A DNA stretch of 64,000 bases, from the NCBI RefSeq assembly GCF_964204645.1, contig NC_134026.1, positions 3,658,001 through 3,722,000 on the forward strand. The letters run 5' to 3'. The notes beneath the pieces were generated by a model. The model worked only from the letters and a program-made list of their open reading frames with translations. It was not told the DNA's origin and did not search any database. Below, one piece after another: positions 1 through 15,000 of this stretch. The translations under genes were made by a program, and so were the position numbers. The stretch's first letter is position 1, and every line of letters starts with the position of its first letter. Source of the stretch: Tubulanus polymorphus (taxonomy: Eukaryota > Nemertea > Palaeonemertea > Tubulaniformes > Tubulanidae).

Positions 1-3000
1 TATAAGAGATTTGAGCAGCACTTAATTCACCGACCAGAGTTACCCAAGTCGTATCACAATCAAAGCATGGCCACTCTCGTTCGTATATGATATGGCGCCG
101 GTAGAAGGCTTTGTTCAAACGGCTTAAATCTTTCCCATTTGACAATCTAATTAAGACCGGACTGCTTTCATATATGACGAGATAAAAGCGTTTGTCGGTT
201 TCGACGTGTCGCTGGTAATTTGGATAAATTTTATCAACGGGAGAAATATTTGCCTTCAACGCCGACTCTAGTGTATAAATATATGATTATCCACTCGTGT
301 CTGCTCGAAGCCTATTTGTCGAATACTGCTACATTTCTTTTTTCGCGGAAGGTCTGAATTTTGGAGTGTTAGTTGTTTTTTTTTCTAAATACCGAAATAG
401 CGTGCGGTTAAGAAATGACCGTTGAATAATTCTAAAATATAGTGGTTTTCTTTTCAACGTGGCTTTGTATAAACGTATTGATATTAGCCATTAACGAACG
501 GTTTGGTTACTGATTTAATAATGAACTTCCATCGACAAGAATGCAGTATATACAATAAATTATTTATAAAATCGTTTCTTTTTTAACCAATGAAGCCTTA
601 GAAAAATTAGAATAAATCGTAACACTTAATCCACAGCGCTTCTAGGTACGGGCTAAGATGGGAATCTTCAATGGGTTGAAAAGTTCATTTTATATCATTC
701 ATATGACAATAACGCTAGCTTTATACTTCATCCAACAGATTATTGCATGATATTCAGAATTAACAGAAATTTGTATCGTTAAATCTTTTTTCAAAATTAT
801 CATTTTCCAATTGATTCGTTTAGCGCCTTGTTAACAGAAATGAAGAAAATCAAAACGTATTCATCAATAATTTTTCACAAGATATTCACGCAGGATATAT
901 TAATCAAAAGCTACGATGCTACCCTGAATGAGATGTATATAAATATAATAACACATGTCAATGAATTACACTTCGCTATATTTTAGCCTGAAGTGATAAT
1001 ACATAGAATTAAGAACGGTCTGATTAATTTTCGTTATATTTCGATCTATATTAATTAAATCCGCGAGCCTTACGGTGATTTTCGGACAATTCAGCCGTCG
1101 TTCTAACCGGATTTTGGCGCAAAATCCATACGAATACCGTAAAACCGCGACGCTGTTTCTGTCGAGAGAGTAGCCCGTGTAAGTCCTACGATGGATGTGC
1201 CAGTCCGCGGACCGTGAAATACGGTCCGGCCGAGGATTTATCACGCCATCCGTGTAATTCCCAACAGATACGACACAGCCTTTGATGTCCGAGAAAATAT
1301 CCGTACGAAGAAAACCTCAATCGAACCGGAATTATATTCGATATGTTCGCGTTATGGATAATAAGGCGTATTTAATACACGGGAGTAAATGACGACCTGC
1401 GGGCAAGTCTGATTGATCTATATGCAATATCAACCACGTCCTCATCGTGTCAAACTTGAGATTCTAGTTGAAATAATAATAATACATACGCCACGAATAA
1501 AGATAGCCAGCAAATATTTCTAATTTTCGAATTTGATGGCGCTATATAAATTCATTGAAAATAGCATAATCAATTTCATAAACATTATGGATCTTTTTTT
1601 TAATATCAAAATTGATGATTTTTCGGTATCGACGAATCGATACACAATGGGAAAAAAGCTCGAAATCGTTTTAATGTGCATGTTCTATAGGAATGCGATG
1701 CAAAAAAGGGTAATTTTCTATGGAGAACAAGTTAAACAGAATTCCTGAGTAATGAATCATCGAGGACGGTATTTCTCGGCAGAGAGAAGTCTGCCGAATG
1801 ATTTTCAAAAAAAAGGATCAAAAATCTGTTCTCTAATTACTCTCGACAGTGGCAATTTCGACACAAACTTCTTCAAATTCGATTGTAAATTTTCCCGATA
1901 AAACTTTTTTTTTAATCGCGACAAAAGCGTTTTACGCGCTGACACACACACACACACACATGTTACAAAAAGAAGCCTTTATATCGGTGTTCGTTTTTAG
2001 CCATCGCGGGCTCGGGATAATTTCGTTCAAAGGCCCGCCTCCGTTTGGATGGAAATCTGGGCGTTAACATCAAAGAATGCAGGCGTTTTCTGAGAGTTTC
2101 TTCGCTTCGTTCTTTCTCCACGTCTAATTATACATCATTAAATGACCCCTTATTAGTGGAATGATTACCACGCGTTTCCCTCAGATCCACTCCCAGATTC
2201 TGTGTGTACGTGTGGCGTGTTCCTTCCTTTGTTTTATTTCGTATCAATTGCTTCCAATTTATAACGAAATAATCAAATAAAACCCGGACGCGTAATAGAA
2301 GCGACGACCTTTATTTTCGTTCGGCGAGAACCGAATCACGCAGATGAAATGAATTTCGAGCCTTTGTTGTAAAGACGAGAAAATAAAAACGAGACGTATT
2401 CTGAATTGCCGGTCGCGATTTCACGGCTCACGTCGGACTCAATTTGGTAGGAAACGCAACGAGAAAATTGCACGAAATTACATTGTTCCAGGGCTATTTT
2501 GGAACTGGTGAAAATTAGGTGGTATTATGGTGTATTTATCACGGAGCGTGCGTCTTGCATCCTTCCTTGTGAAAAGCTGCATTTCCATATAATGACCCCC
2601 ACATCACAAACAATTTGCACCATGTTCGCTAAGATCGACGGCAACGGCGTCTGCATTAATTTCAGCGTTTCTCCCACCGATGTCACACAGCCCAAAAATT
2701 TAATTCGAGCCCCCGTTTTCACGACGTTTCATCGACGCATTTGCAATTCATTGTTTCATATCGATAAAATTGTCGTATGATTGCGATTTATATCGCACTT
2801 CAAATGAATTAGCGATTTGTTCTTCTAATTATTTCAAATTGATATCAAATGATATTTGTGCGTGAAGAGAATGTGCAGTAAATATTTCCTATTTATTTGA
2901 CTAATATTTCGAGAATAGATACTAGGGTGAAGTAATTGAAAATTTTGGAGAAGGTTGAATTGTTTAAGATGAAGTGAAGATGCCTCCGCATTATCAAACG

Positions 3001-5589
3001 CAAGAGCTGGTCGAAGGTTTTCTATTTACTTGACAAAAATTTCGAGAATAAATTCGTCGAAAATTTCATCGAAAGTTGAATAACATTAGATTCATTGATG
3101 ATGCCTCGGCATTTATCAAACGCAATTTCTATGCATGTTTTCTATTGTTGATGCTAACTTTTTGTTGTGGCCGGATGTGACGCAAAACTCGTTTCCAATT
3201 TTTCAAGAGTATCTATCGGAAGCTTTCGTTAGAGTATTACTAATGGATGGAAAACGCAAGAAGACTATTACGAAATATTATTAAATAAATACATTCTACC
3301 GCACGAGTTCGGGCGCATGATTCGCGCGCGCAACCATATCAGATATGCAAATGAAGAGCAAATCGATTGGAGAAAATTTCCTGCTGACTATTTATGGTTT
3401 GATGAGGAATGAATTCGCCGCGCTGCCGCTGACAGACGACTCGGCCAGACGACACCATCTGCGACCGAACAACACCGCCATTACACTCGCTCGATACCCA
3501 CAATACAACGCGATCAGACATTTTTTTTCGTACGAAAGAAAACGTGAAAAAAAATAAAAACGCTTTTTACGACGCGATGTCACGTCAAGAGACTCCACAA
3601 ACATGTCCCCGTCCGTTCTGAACACTCGATATAATTGTTGATAGACTTTTATGAAACTCTATTCCTTTCTAATTCCCCAAATGCCAGAATACGCATATTC
3701 CCCATTCGTATTGACAGATTATATTACACATTTAGTATTGCCGCAATTAGACTAATAGGCATTTATGGATGAAATAGCTACTTTCAACGATTCAAAAATG
3801 GAAAAATACGAACAGCTCGCAGGATATGATCATATCTGTCTGAGAAGAAATGGAATTGATGATTATGATAATGACGGGTACGTGTTCTGATGACGATTTC
3901 ACCGAGAGAACGTCTTCCGAAAAGCCAGGTGCAACTCGCGGGCGATACAATAGACAGATTTTATCCCGCGCCTCCCTTGATCTGTCCCATCGCATTAAGC
4001 ATGATAATTCCAGTGTAGTGGAAATGGTTTCATTAAATTTGTTCTCTATTCCGCTCGAGTGAATTCAAATTTACGAATCAGCGAAAATTCGACCCTGACA
4101 AACACTTGAACGTTTCGAATTAATGAATTAACGACACAGTCAAATCTTTCGTCAGTTGTCGACGACTATTTCGAAAAATGATCAAACGTATAAAATCGTG
4201 AGACGGGGTTTCGATTATTTTCATGGCGTTTTAAGGTGGCTTTTCGTTGAAATGATCAAACGGATTTTCAATCCTAACTCGTCATCGTTTCCCCCTTTTC
4301 GTGGTAACTTCAAGCGTCTGAAGTTGAGCGTTTAACAATTTAAGCCGATTACACGTGTGCGGGTATGAAATTTAAACCGTTTCATCGATTTCGCCCGTTT
4401 TCCGTTTATTAATGCGAGGATTAATATCATTTACATAAAATTTCAGACGTTTTTATCAGCGGTAAAACGTCCATGGTCCATAACACGAATGATACGTATA
4501 TGTTTTGAACTAAACTTTCTAAAAGAAATTACTCCATTATAAATATTCGTGGTACCAGACATCGATTTTACCGAGACAATTCGAAATCGATTCTCGGCGA
4601 ATCTAAGAAAGTGCTTCTCGACTGGGAGGTTGATTTCTGTGTCTGTGAAGATGTTTTGCGCAGTATACGACGGTGACTGCAGTCACCAAAGGCGTGTTTA
4701 GAATGTGATAAGGCGATCGGTTTTCCGTTGATTTTTAGGTTTGGTGTCGTGTCTACGCAAACAATGTGAACGCTTTTAGTGCAGAATTCTTGTCAGCGCG
4801 CGGGAACAAGAGGAAGACGCCCTCACAGATCCCCTCGCTGCTTAGACCGGTAACATGTGCCATCGCATGCAACGAACGAGAATACCCGGGAAATGATAAA
4901 AGCATCACCATCAGCTGGGCGGAGGAAAACACAGGACCCTCATTGCCTTATCACGCAAGTTTTCGTAAGCAGTACTACGTTAACCCAAGCAGATGGTCCA
5001 CGCGACGCTTAAAGTGTCTCTTTAAACAGATTGCAAACATGCACACAAAAACATACAGCAAACTTTGACACAACAGCTCAGAACGCACAGGAAATGTAAA
5101 AAGAAAAACGAGTCACTTAATAGGGGATGGCTCCCAGCTTCTAATGGAACTTTGAAGATGATGTAAGTGAAACAGCTCCATCATCACGAAACGACGGCGT
5201 TCGCACGCTTTTTTTGTGAAAAAGAGCAGATCAATTCACATGAAAAAGCGACGTAGTGAGTTTCCATAAAACAAACCGTTCTTTTAATGATTTAGCTAAT
5301 TAATGGTATTGTACCAAACGTTGCCATTAGCGCATTACATTATGATGGCTCTCAGTATCTCAAAAAGTTTCTAACTCCGATAAAACATGAATTGAGGTAA
5401 TAGATCAATTTAGTCAATGCAAGAGCTGTTTGTGAAACTGGCCGAGCAGATCAAATTATCATCTGGCTTTTTCGAGAACGGGTTGTTTATATCGGTGGTG
5501 AAATATATGAAACGTTAGATGTTCCGAATATGAAATATGAAAATTTATATGGATATAAAGAGAACGTATTGATAATCAGTAATACTTAC
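1..5589 (-). other. Tbx2/3 intron 2, visible part
   Basis: This sequence lies downstream of the exon 2 donor on the minus strand. I searched it for the next T-box exon and did not find one. It holds a CA microsatellite at 1942-1960, a (CG)n run at 3323-3331 and a perfect 16-bp palindrome at 4672-4687. Two blocks, 2499-2780 and 3339-3625, are open on both strands, which fits balanced-composition non-coding DNA better than genes. Confidence 0.85.
1942..1960 (+). repeat. (AC)n microsatellite
   Basis: Nineteen bases of uninterrupted alternating A and C, within intron 2. Confidence 0.95.
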
Positions 5590-5857
5590 AAATCCGTGTT
5601 TGTCCGAGATATTGTTGGTCAATTTCAGTTTATGGAATGACACGACTTTCTGCATCCACTGTTCGCCGGTGCTCGGAGAATCGGGATGGATGTACATTCG
5701 TTTTGGCATCTCTGGATCCGCCTTACCGGCCACCATCCATCGACTGTTATGAAATTTATATCTGCAGTCGTCCACGGCCACTATGTCCATAAGCAATATA
5801 TATTTTGCCCTCTTATCCAGGCCGGTGATTTTCGTTTTGAAAGGCGGAAACATCCGT
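5590..5857 (-). CDS. Tbx2/3: Tbx2/3 T-box transcription factor, coding exon 2 (central T-box)
   Basis: This is a 268-base internal exon: one base completing the split Arg codon, then 89 codons. It opens [19 protein letters not shown] and contains [39 protein letters not shown] and [16 protein letters not shown], all hallmark T-box blocks of the Tbx2/3 class. The acceptor is a strong pyrimidine tract ending ttgcag (5858-5863). The donor is GTAAGT directly after GGATTT (5584-5589). I recall 268 bases as the usual size of this exon in vertebrate Tbx2/3 genes. No frameshift or stop interrupts it. The next exon, expected to begin around TILNSMHKYQPRFHIV, is not visible in positions 1-5589, so intron 2 is at least 5.6 kb. 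The gene is therefore partial because of the window edge, with no sign that it is broken. Confidence 0.96.
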
Positions 5858-8800
5858 CTGCAAGGACAAAAAGAGAGAGAAATTCATCACAAATCACATA
5901 AGAGATTCGAAATAATGAGTTTAAGAGGACTCGACTGCTCCCAGTAATATTCACTTATCATGTTTACGGTCGCAGAATTCAAACGGCCACCAATAACGGT
6001 TTTAGACTATACACCAGAAACAAGACAAAGAGATCAAACAAAATATTAAAGAATGCGGGCAGATCTAACGGGGTCCATGGAATTTTGCGACCGAGATTTG
6101 ATATGAAAGTACATATAGTTTACCAACCCACAGATTCCATACAAACAACCACCGTTTCGGCTAAAAAGAATGTTTGTCTTGTAAGTAATACTTGAATTGT
6201 CGGTTCGTTTTTTGACGGATTTAGTGACAAGAGGGAAATTGTTGTCGATTCTATAGTAAACGTTAAGTTTGCACCTCACGGTGTTGCCAGCCCATCCATC
6301 ATTTCAGTAGGCGCCGTTCTGGCATTACACAGAAATGGATACCACACCGATGTGTGATGTGTAATTTAGCGAGCAAATATTTGTTGAGCAGTCTACTACG
6401 GGGATAAGCCAATAATGACCATCCAGTGGCGCCATCTTTAAGTTAATAAGCGCCACCTATTTTTGACCCAAATCGCTTATGCGTGACTTTCGACAAGTAT
6501 CCAGTGTTTTATGTATATATTCATCGATCCTTTTGTATTTCATTGAAGCAAAATAGTGTTAATTCTATCCATAATGATGGAACAAAATCCAAAAACATTA
6601 TGTCCCTACCTATTATATTATGCCTACGTATTCTATAACATGAACCTAATATCAGTTGGTTATCGAAATGATCTATGAACGCACGCACTAACGGCTACTT
6701 CAAGTTATAAAATGGACATAACAATCCACATTAATTAATCGTATTGGTCCTAGAAGAGCCCAAATCATAGATAATTGGCGAATGGAATTTTCAAAGGACT
6801 GGAGGGCAATGAAATTTGAATTCGAATCCGAAGCGGATGACGTACTACACTAGTCGGGTAAATGATATGGAGCAATTATTCGCCATTTTGCATTCGCTTA
6901 TTGACTGTATTGAATACATCCCAACATGTGTTCAGTCATTAAGATGTATCTATATTACATAATTCAATGAGATCAACATTAAATCCATGCAATTATAGTT
7001 ATCTAACCCGTAATTTCTGACGTTCAAGCCGGGCAATGTTCAATATAAACACCGATTATTCGGCATATGCTGGCCATTTGCGCCATCAATTCCCTCACTC
7101 ATTCTTACAATTTCAGTTTCTTTCATTCCCAAATCGTAAGGGTGAAATTATCGAAGGACCCCCTTGGTCTTCATTCTTACTATTAGACAGACTATAGGTC
7201 GTTGCTGGGAATCCGATATCAATATATATATATAAAGAATTCAGGGCCCTGCAGAAATGTATGTACCTTCGAGCCATTTTCGCCTTTAGAACACTAAAAA
7301 AGCCGACCCTAAACACCGGACTTGTGTGAATCTATCAATAGCAACGTAAAGTAGACATTATGATGGCGTTATGGGAATGAAATGGATCGCGTCACTTGCT
7401 ATTTCCATATTCATTTTCCTATTAATGGCCTGGCGGATGGTTTTCTTTGTTCTAGTGTTAGAGTTTATTGACAAATCTGTCACTTTTGCATGTCAACCTA
7501 ACGCGAGTTTAGTTCACGAGCTAGATATAACACGCCAAGACCGAGCATTTGTGTTTTTATCCTGCGAGTATTAGGTTCGGGTTCAGATATCAACCTACTT
7601 GAGCGTCAGTGAACAAGCCCCCTCCTACCCTGATGGTAGCACGATTTGTCGTCCCCGTCCAGTTACGACTATCCGACTATCAATCTTAAGACCGGAAGTG
7701 GAAGCGAAAAACTATAAATTCGATGTATCAGGCGATAATGTTCGATGTTTCGGTTATGATAAATGGAGACAGTGGAAGAGGCGATCTACACCACGCTCGT
7801 ATCGAGCACTAAATCGAAGTAAAAGGGTGGTGAAGAGTTGTCGGTAGGTATCGACAAGTACCGACACCTCGTCGCTGTGGACCGGCGTTATAAATGATTA
7901 TTCAATATTTAATGCGCATTTTTTTTCAGAAATCGGTGAGATATTGGCGTCGTTTCGAGAAACACATAGCGTGAGAGGCTCGGCAATATATCGACCTGAT
8001 CATCCGCTGTGCTTTGATGCTGAAAACAGCGACATGGACATGTACATCCGAACACGGATAGGCCTATACTGTTAGAGCCGACATTACTGAGCCACCCACA
8101 AGAACCCTGTCCATTTTTAAGAACACTGCAGTACGAACTAATGCGAATGATACCTAATACGGAATCAATTATTTATTATAGAATAAACACAAGATCGAAA
8201 ATTCATTAGCAGTGTGAGTCAACACCATTCGCGGTCCACAAAAAATGATCAAACCGGAAACGCGATATGCAGAATGCTCCCGGACAAAACAAAAAAATAC
8301 AGTCCCATTAGACAACAGTGGTGTGCTAATCCCGCAGCAAATGTTGATAATTAATGTCTGGGTACGTTTTTAATAATGTATTTTTCGTGATATTCGCCGA
8401 AATTCGCGTTGCCACCGAGCCCAACAAATGATAAATGTTCTTTTCCCCGATGACATTTCCAGAATGCGTAAATGTGCACCACTGTTCGATATGAATGGAA
8501 TCGAGGTTGGTATCGCCGCTATCCGTAGAATCAAAAGAAAACGTACACATCGAAAAGTCAGGGGCTTAACATGGCTTCATTGTGGCCGAATAAAGCTAGC
8601 GGAGAAAGGACGTGAATGGTGGCTTATTTGAAGAGCGACTGTGTAAACAGCAAGTCGTGTCCCCCTGGACGGTTGATGACTGTTACACACAGGTGTTTTC
8701 TTAATAATTACTTGTTTATACCCGGTGTCGGCCAAGAAACTTGTCACATAGTCACGTAACTATACCTCCGTAAAGGTGTCCTATGTACAATACCGGTGAA

Positions 8801-10920
8801 TTTTTGCTTTTGTGTCGGTCTTTTGTATGTGAAATCGACACGGAGGGTTTCACTTGACCATTCACATACGCAACACCCGACCGAATCCCGAGTCACGATT
8901 TAACGTGATTTCGCATATCCGCGCGCTTTAATTCGCACCCATTAATAACTGTATTTGAAAAGTTTAGAATGAACCTTCTTCGCAGGGCAGACACCCACGA
9001 CCGTATTGAAAAGTTCGGCAATCGTCACCTGCTTCGATAATTGCTTCTACTGCGAATGGCCCAATTATAAGAACTCCGTCAAGAATAGGCGTCAAGACAA
9101 GAACGCAAAATCTACACTTCTATCAAATTAGACGTAATTGCACAGTTCAGTTTAAGGCTAAGATTGTTTGACACCTTTTATAGCGGATAGCGACAATAAA
9201 CAGAACCAGACTAACAGTTCCACATGGCCAACTATCCCCTCGCCACAAAATGCAGCCAGCCATTCTAACGCCGTCAACAAGGCGACAACGATCCATTTCC
9301 ATACGCCTGTAAAGTGCCGGTGTCAGTGCGATGTTTTGTGCCGAAAACCGAAAATTACGAGTTAGCTAAACGCGTCTTTAGTTTTGCCGCTGTATGGAAG
9401 TTCGTTTGCGCACGCCATATCCATTCTTTCCATTGGCAATGTGTCGAAAATATAACAGACCCCAGTATTTTCGCTAACGGCTGCTTGGTCTAAAACTGTT
9501 TGGCATTGAATGCGGTTTTTCAAGTTGATGAATGAAGGCGACAATTACCCGGCTGCCATATGAATGAAATAGGTTATTATCAACGCGATGAAGTACACAA
9601 CCGGGCTGCGTGAGAATTATCATTATTATTGAAGAGCAAAAACGATAAAATTGAAGTTATACTGGACTGGAGTTGATTTACACGAAAATGAATTTTGGCT
9701 TTTATTACCGTTGAAAATATCATACTGCAGACTCTCTGTCTTTACCCGAGGAAGCCTTTGCGTGGGAAAATTGAGGGGTGGGGGTAATAAAGTCTACGGC
9801 ATAATCCGCATACCTGCGCGGCCAAATTAAAGAATAGTTGACTAAAGAAGTTGAAACGACTTCATCGGGTGAACATATCGTCGGCCACGGTGTATTATTT
9901 ACTACGATTTTTACACGCGGTTGCAAGCGGAAAACGATCGACTTCGTCGAGGAAAACCCAACTAATCTAATCCCTCCGACTGACTGCACATTATAGGACC
10001 CGAATTCTTAACCGAACAAAAACCGCCTTCCACCGAATTTGCCCCGAAGAACAGACGAGTAGAGCCTACAATTAGCGGGTCGTTGACGGCCCGACGAATA
10101 GGCAGATAAATGACTAACCATGATGGCGGCTGCGTTTTGGACTATTGTTCAAAACGGGGTGGGGTGTCAACTTATGTGAAATGTATTATGTATAGCTTCA
10201 ACAAACGATAGTCGCGAGACACCGTCCTGCTGGGCCATACTCAAATAATCTAACTATGGCCAAACAATCTTTTAATAGCCCATATTAATACATGCGGTTC
10301 CGTGCCTGTTACCTGGCGATTTAGAGGACAGCGACGTGGCCGATTTTTCATTTTTGAAAATGCAACCGATCCTTTGAATCGCTGGTTTTTGTTTGATCGT
10401 GTCGGCCGTGATAAAAATGCTTTTTTTTCGGCGAGATTTATTTAAAAGAAAAAACCGCCTGAGTCTGGCGTTATAAATATGAGAAGCGTGTTAACTTTTA
10501 GTTTTTGCCACCTCGCATAACGTATATGATGTGCTAAGTAATGTTGTCAGTTGAGTGTTGAAGTGTTGTATAACGAACAGTTGATCATATATGTGTTTTC
10601 GCGAGTAAGCTGGTAAAGAGAACCCGACCGGCGCCGAGTTTCCTAAGCCGGTAGACGCCAATGGTCTAAAGGTGTTTTTGTGCGTGCACAAAACGAGACC
10701 GAAATGAAAAGGCGTCGATTATGAGTAAAATCATGCCTAACCAAACAGACAGTCAGAACGTGATAAATATTAACCGATCTTCATATCATCTTTAGTTGGT
10801 GAATTATAATGTTGGCTGAACTGACGCCACGTTAAAAACCACAGAATCGTTTTTAACTCGGGGGCATATTTTTAATAAATAGTCTGCTTGCTACCCGGGA
10901 ACTCGACAAATACTCATTCT

Positions 10921-10947
10921 CACACACACACACACACACACACACAC
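10921..10947 (+). repeat. (CA)n microsatellite
   Basis: Twenty-seven bases of uninterrupted CA, within intron 1 of Tbx2/3. Likely polymorphic. Confidence 0.97.
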
Positions 10948-11984
10948 GCAAATATACAGACTGTACAATATATAAAAGCGATCCTCGCATAAAACTTAAC
11001 GAGATGGCAAAATCTGGAGCTCAGGGACTGGCTCTGAAAATTTGGAGGTAACTGACTATATTCGAGACAGTTTCCAAAGCAATTATAATCAAATCAATCA
11101 ATGTTGATGTCCCTATCAAAACTAGCAGTTAGAATCATGTAAACTGATAAATCATCAATCTGATACAATAGCGTATTGGCCTCTTTTAATCTATACGTTT
11201 ATCCCCTCTCATCGACGTAACTGATAATCGTGTCTCAACTGACAGCGTGGGCGCTGGGCATGTGAGATATATAGAACCCACGAAACGCTGCACGAATCAC
11301 CTTATCATATATTCGGTATAGTCGCGGAATCTTTGATCACAACAATTCGATTGGTATTTTTCAAAATCTAATTTTCTTCTAGGTGATAATTTCGGAACGA
11401 TTCCTTTTTTACCAAGTTGGTTTTGTAGACCGAGTGTCCCAAGGGTACATGCTAAGCCTAGTGATCATCAAATACCATAGTAACAATAAGCCGAGTCCAT
11501 GAAAATAGGCCGGCATATCTTGGACAGAACGGTGAAAGGTCAAAGATGTAAATTGTGACCATCGTGCAAAGAAATAAATCAAATTTAATGTTCGAATGCA
11601 GCAGATAAAATGTACAAGTAAAAGCATATATGACCATTTCCTAGGACGGTAAAATTTCACAACACAAAACCAATGCAAATATACACGTGCACGGATAAGG
11701 TATTTTTTTAATAAGGTCTCTCCAATGCACGGTCACACTTCTAATAAATAACGCGCTTCTTTTATGAGGGGTGGCTATATTTCCCGAATTGTCATGTTCT
11801 GAAACGTGTAAAACGAAGGCAGGTGACGGCAGTAAATTAATCATCGTGTAACAGGCCACTCCAGAGTGACAATCACTTTTAAATAAAACACATATCATTC
11901 ACACCAAGCGAGTCGCCTCACTTGGCTCTAAACAATACCCCAGAGAACTGGTAGCACGAATTCGAATAAATAACTCTATAAATT

Positions 11985-12019
11985 GTATATATGTATATGT
12001 ATATATATATTATATATAA
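11985..12019 (+). repeat. TA-rich low-complexity tract
   Basis: Alternating TA and TATG units, within intron 1. Confidence 0.85.
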
Positions 12020-15000
12020 GTCATCGCTTCGTGCCTTGTATTTGCGCAATTGTGCAGTTCGACAATTGACTTTTTGAACGTACGTGACAACGTAAAAGCG
12101 ACGCGTTTACGGTAAAATAAACTCTAGTTTTACAACCGACGCGATGGGAATAACTGTTGGGATGTTCACACCAGCGTGCTAACCGGAGACACGTTGCGCA
12201 ATCTTACTGTTCGGGTTACCGGTGTAGCTGACAGTTTGTTTGCGAATTGAAGGTGTGTTGTTTTATAAATATCGACGATGACAAAGATGAGGCGAGTTTT
12301 CGCCGGCGTATTACGTGATTTTTGCCGAAGAATGCTCACTCGCACACTCGAAATGTTTACTCGAAAAGTCAACGACCAAAGACCGGAAAGCGCGTACGTA
12401 TTTATAGTCTGAGCAACCGCCGCTCTATCAAAAGACCCTAATCAGATTTTTGTCGTATGAATTGGTTTCGATTCTAATAATGCTAAAAACAAATAGTTCC
12501 GCCGTGAAGTTAACTACTAAAACCGACCGCGCGCACAAGTTCTTTGGCGGCTAAACTCACGCTTGATATGTAAAAATTCTAAACTTTCTTGCGAGAATTT
12601 TATTTGCAGGGAGTTTAAGATGGTCGTTTGATGTTGAGTTCGAAAAGAGTTTTCTCTTTGACAAAATTTTTACTCGCAGCTTGACTTTTCACATTGTGCT
12701 TTAACAATCGAGCTCACCGAACAAAGCGACGCATACCCGTATATAATATACCAAGGGACGAGCAATTCCATTTTTCAAATCCTGTCAAAACGTGCGACAA
12801 AATGAGGTATTTTGTCCTTAAAACTCAAAGAGCGGCAATTAATCTTGTTCACATGATTATCACATACACTTTATTGTCATAAAAATAGACACCCGTCATA
12901 TCATTATAGGGGCCCACACTCAACTTACGTCATATCTAAAGAATTTTTATTTCTTTTATTACTTTTCTGATTATGATAGTTATATTTGATGTGCAAATTA
13001 AAACCTGATGGTGGATACTGAAGTGATACCAGACACATTTGACACACAGGTGAACGTCATCACATCGCAGGAACGATACAAAAGAAATAGATATATCAAA
13101 TAGGGTTTGGCTGGACCTATATACGGGTGAACGAACGAACGTCACTTTTATCGAGTACTAATGTGGCGCTAAGTATTATATCACATATGTGCGCCGGTAT
13201 TAGAAATCCTCGCTAAGATCCCAGGCGAAGGAAGGAAGGCGCGGGTGTCGCAGCTTCACTGGTAAAATGTGCGATGTTTCTAAAACGAACGTAATTTTCT
13301 AACACATTTCACAGCATTGATGTATGCGACTGTATTATCTATGACCAGCTGGTACCAGTGTAAGCATGCCCGACTGTCGATCTTCATTGTCACAGAAAGA
13401 GACAAGCGACGCCAGAGTGAAGGAACGTGTCATCGATAGGGGGCGATACCGGCGATGCTTTCACTAAGCTTCCGAGGTGTTTTTATCCTTATTTCCATGT
13501 AACTCTATCAATGCATATCATATTAATTTCAAGATATATACGGTTCGTGCTATGTGCCAGAACATGAGAAATATCACACACGAATACAATGCGAAACTTC
13601 TTTTTCAAAAACGCGCTTTTCATAAATAGTTTAATCGTAAATCAATGAAAGCCTGTTCGCGTTTGAGTATATCTCCTCCTTGTTCAACGACGACAAAAGT
13701 TTCCAAACGATTTCATATGAAATCGGGCTGTTTAAAGAAGAATGAAATTTTCGTTTTATACCGCCATCTCTTTCGTCGTCGTTTATTCTAATATGAAACG
13801 CATCGCCGCCAGAAGTCGTGAGATTTTCTACAGCCGAAACTCGTCGAGGCCTTAAAAGTTTAACGCGCAAAAATACTTGAAATAAAGACTTGAAAGGGAA
13901 TTTCACGCGCGCAATCGCCATAAAACGAAACCCGCTAAATCTTCTACGGCAATTTCTGAAATTCAAAGTTCGCTTTGTTCCCGGGTTTTGCCGCGTACAG
14001 GAATCAAAACGTTTGAAAATTCCGAAAATCGCTCGATGACCCACGAAATATTGACAAGTTATTGTGAGAAATAGAAAAAGTGGTCGGTTAGGAAAAACTC
14101 GTCAAACATTGAGCATTGTTTTCCGCCAGAGTTCGATACGAGGTGCAACTTAACTATACGTATATACATTATAAGATATAGTATAATAGCTGTTACTATA
14201 TATTGGGCAGCATATGTCGATATTAGAACCGCGTCCAGCCCTCATCGTCCCATAAAATTATCAAACCGGAACGCGCTTTGATCGAAGTACAGATGTTGAG
14301 TGTATAAAGATTGCACCAGTGTTAATGATTGTGAAAATGTATGAAATAACGGAAAACATGAACGCAATCTGGGTCCGATGCTGTTAGCTCACTCGGCCAC
14401 GTACTACTGTGATTAGCTTGAATTGTGTCATTTCTATTGGATTTTTATGAGAGATGCCACTATTCGTACTAACACAATATAATATAATAAGTCCAGAAAA
14501 AAACGATCTGCTCTTGTAGTAAATCAAGATATAATGGAGCGAGGTTTCGGCTAGATGATTAGATGATGCCTGATGATGGCTATTAGAATGTAGCCGAACA
14601 TTGCTCGAAAATGTATACATTCAATACAATAACTTTTCATCTTTTCTGGACTTAGTGTTATTTCCTATTCATCTTACACGAAAATTGTGGATCTTCCCGA
14701 CCTATACCGCTAAATCATAACATCGTAGACAATGTATATCATGTTGCTAGGCAAATTGACCAGTACTTAAGCTGTAAAACTCGTCCGGAGTTTACCACAC
14801 CCAGGAAACCTCCGCATTACGCATCAGACCAAGAAACTGCGGCGCCAAACGGACATACTAATCCGATAGACGGACCCTAATCCAACTTTCAAACCGTGTA
14901 TCGTTTATCTCATCAACATAGTTCTACTGGTAATCCGCAATAATCTCCGAATAATCCGATATAGATGTCGATACCGAATGAATGAAATGTTTACATTTAG

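Noticed and set aside
2637-2653. GACGGC-N6-GTCTG, near the Dpp silencer-element form GRCGNC-N5-GTCTG
   Set aside because: The five-base spacing is strict in the known element and here it is six. No exact copy was found elsewhere by eye.
4672-4687. Perfect 16-bp palindrome GGTGACTGCAGTCACC
   Set aside because: About one such palindrome is expected by chance in 64 kb, and it matches no factor site I know well.
4766-5068. 100-codon plus-strand frame inside intron 2
   Set aside because: No domain, antisense to the gene, no promoter or splice signals seen.
1-5589. Search for Tbx2/3 exon 3 (TILNSMHKYQPRF...)
   Set aside because: No matching minus-strand sequence found; the exon must lie left of the window.
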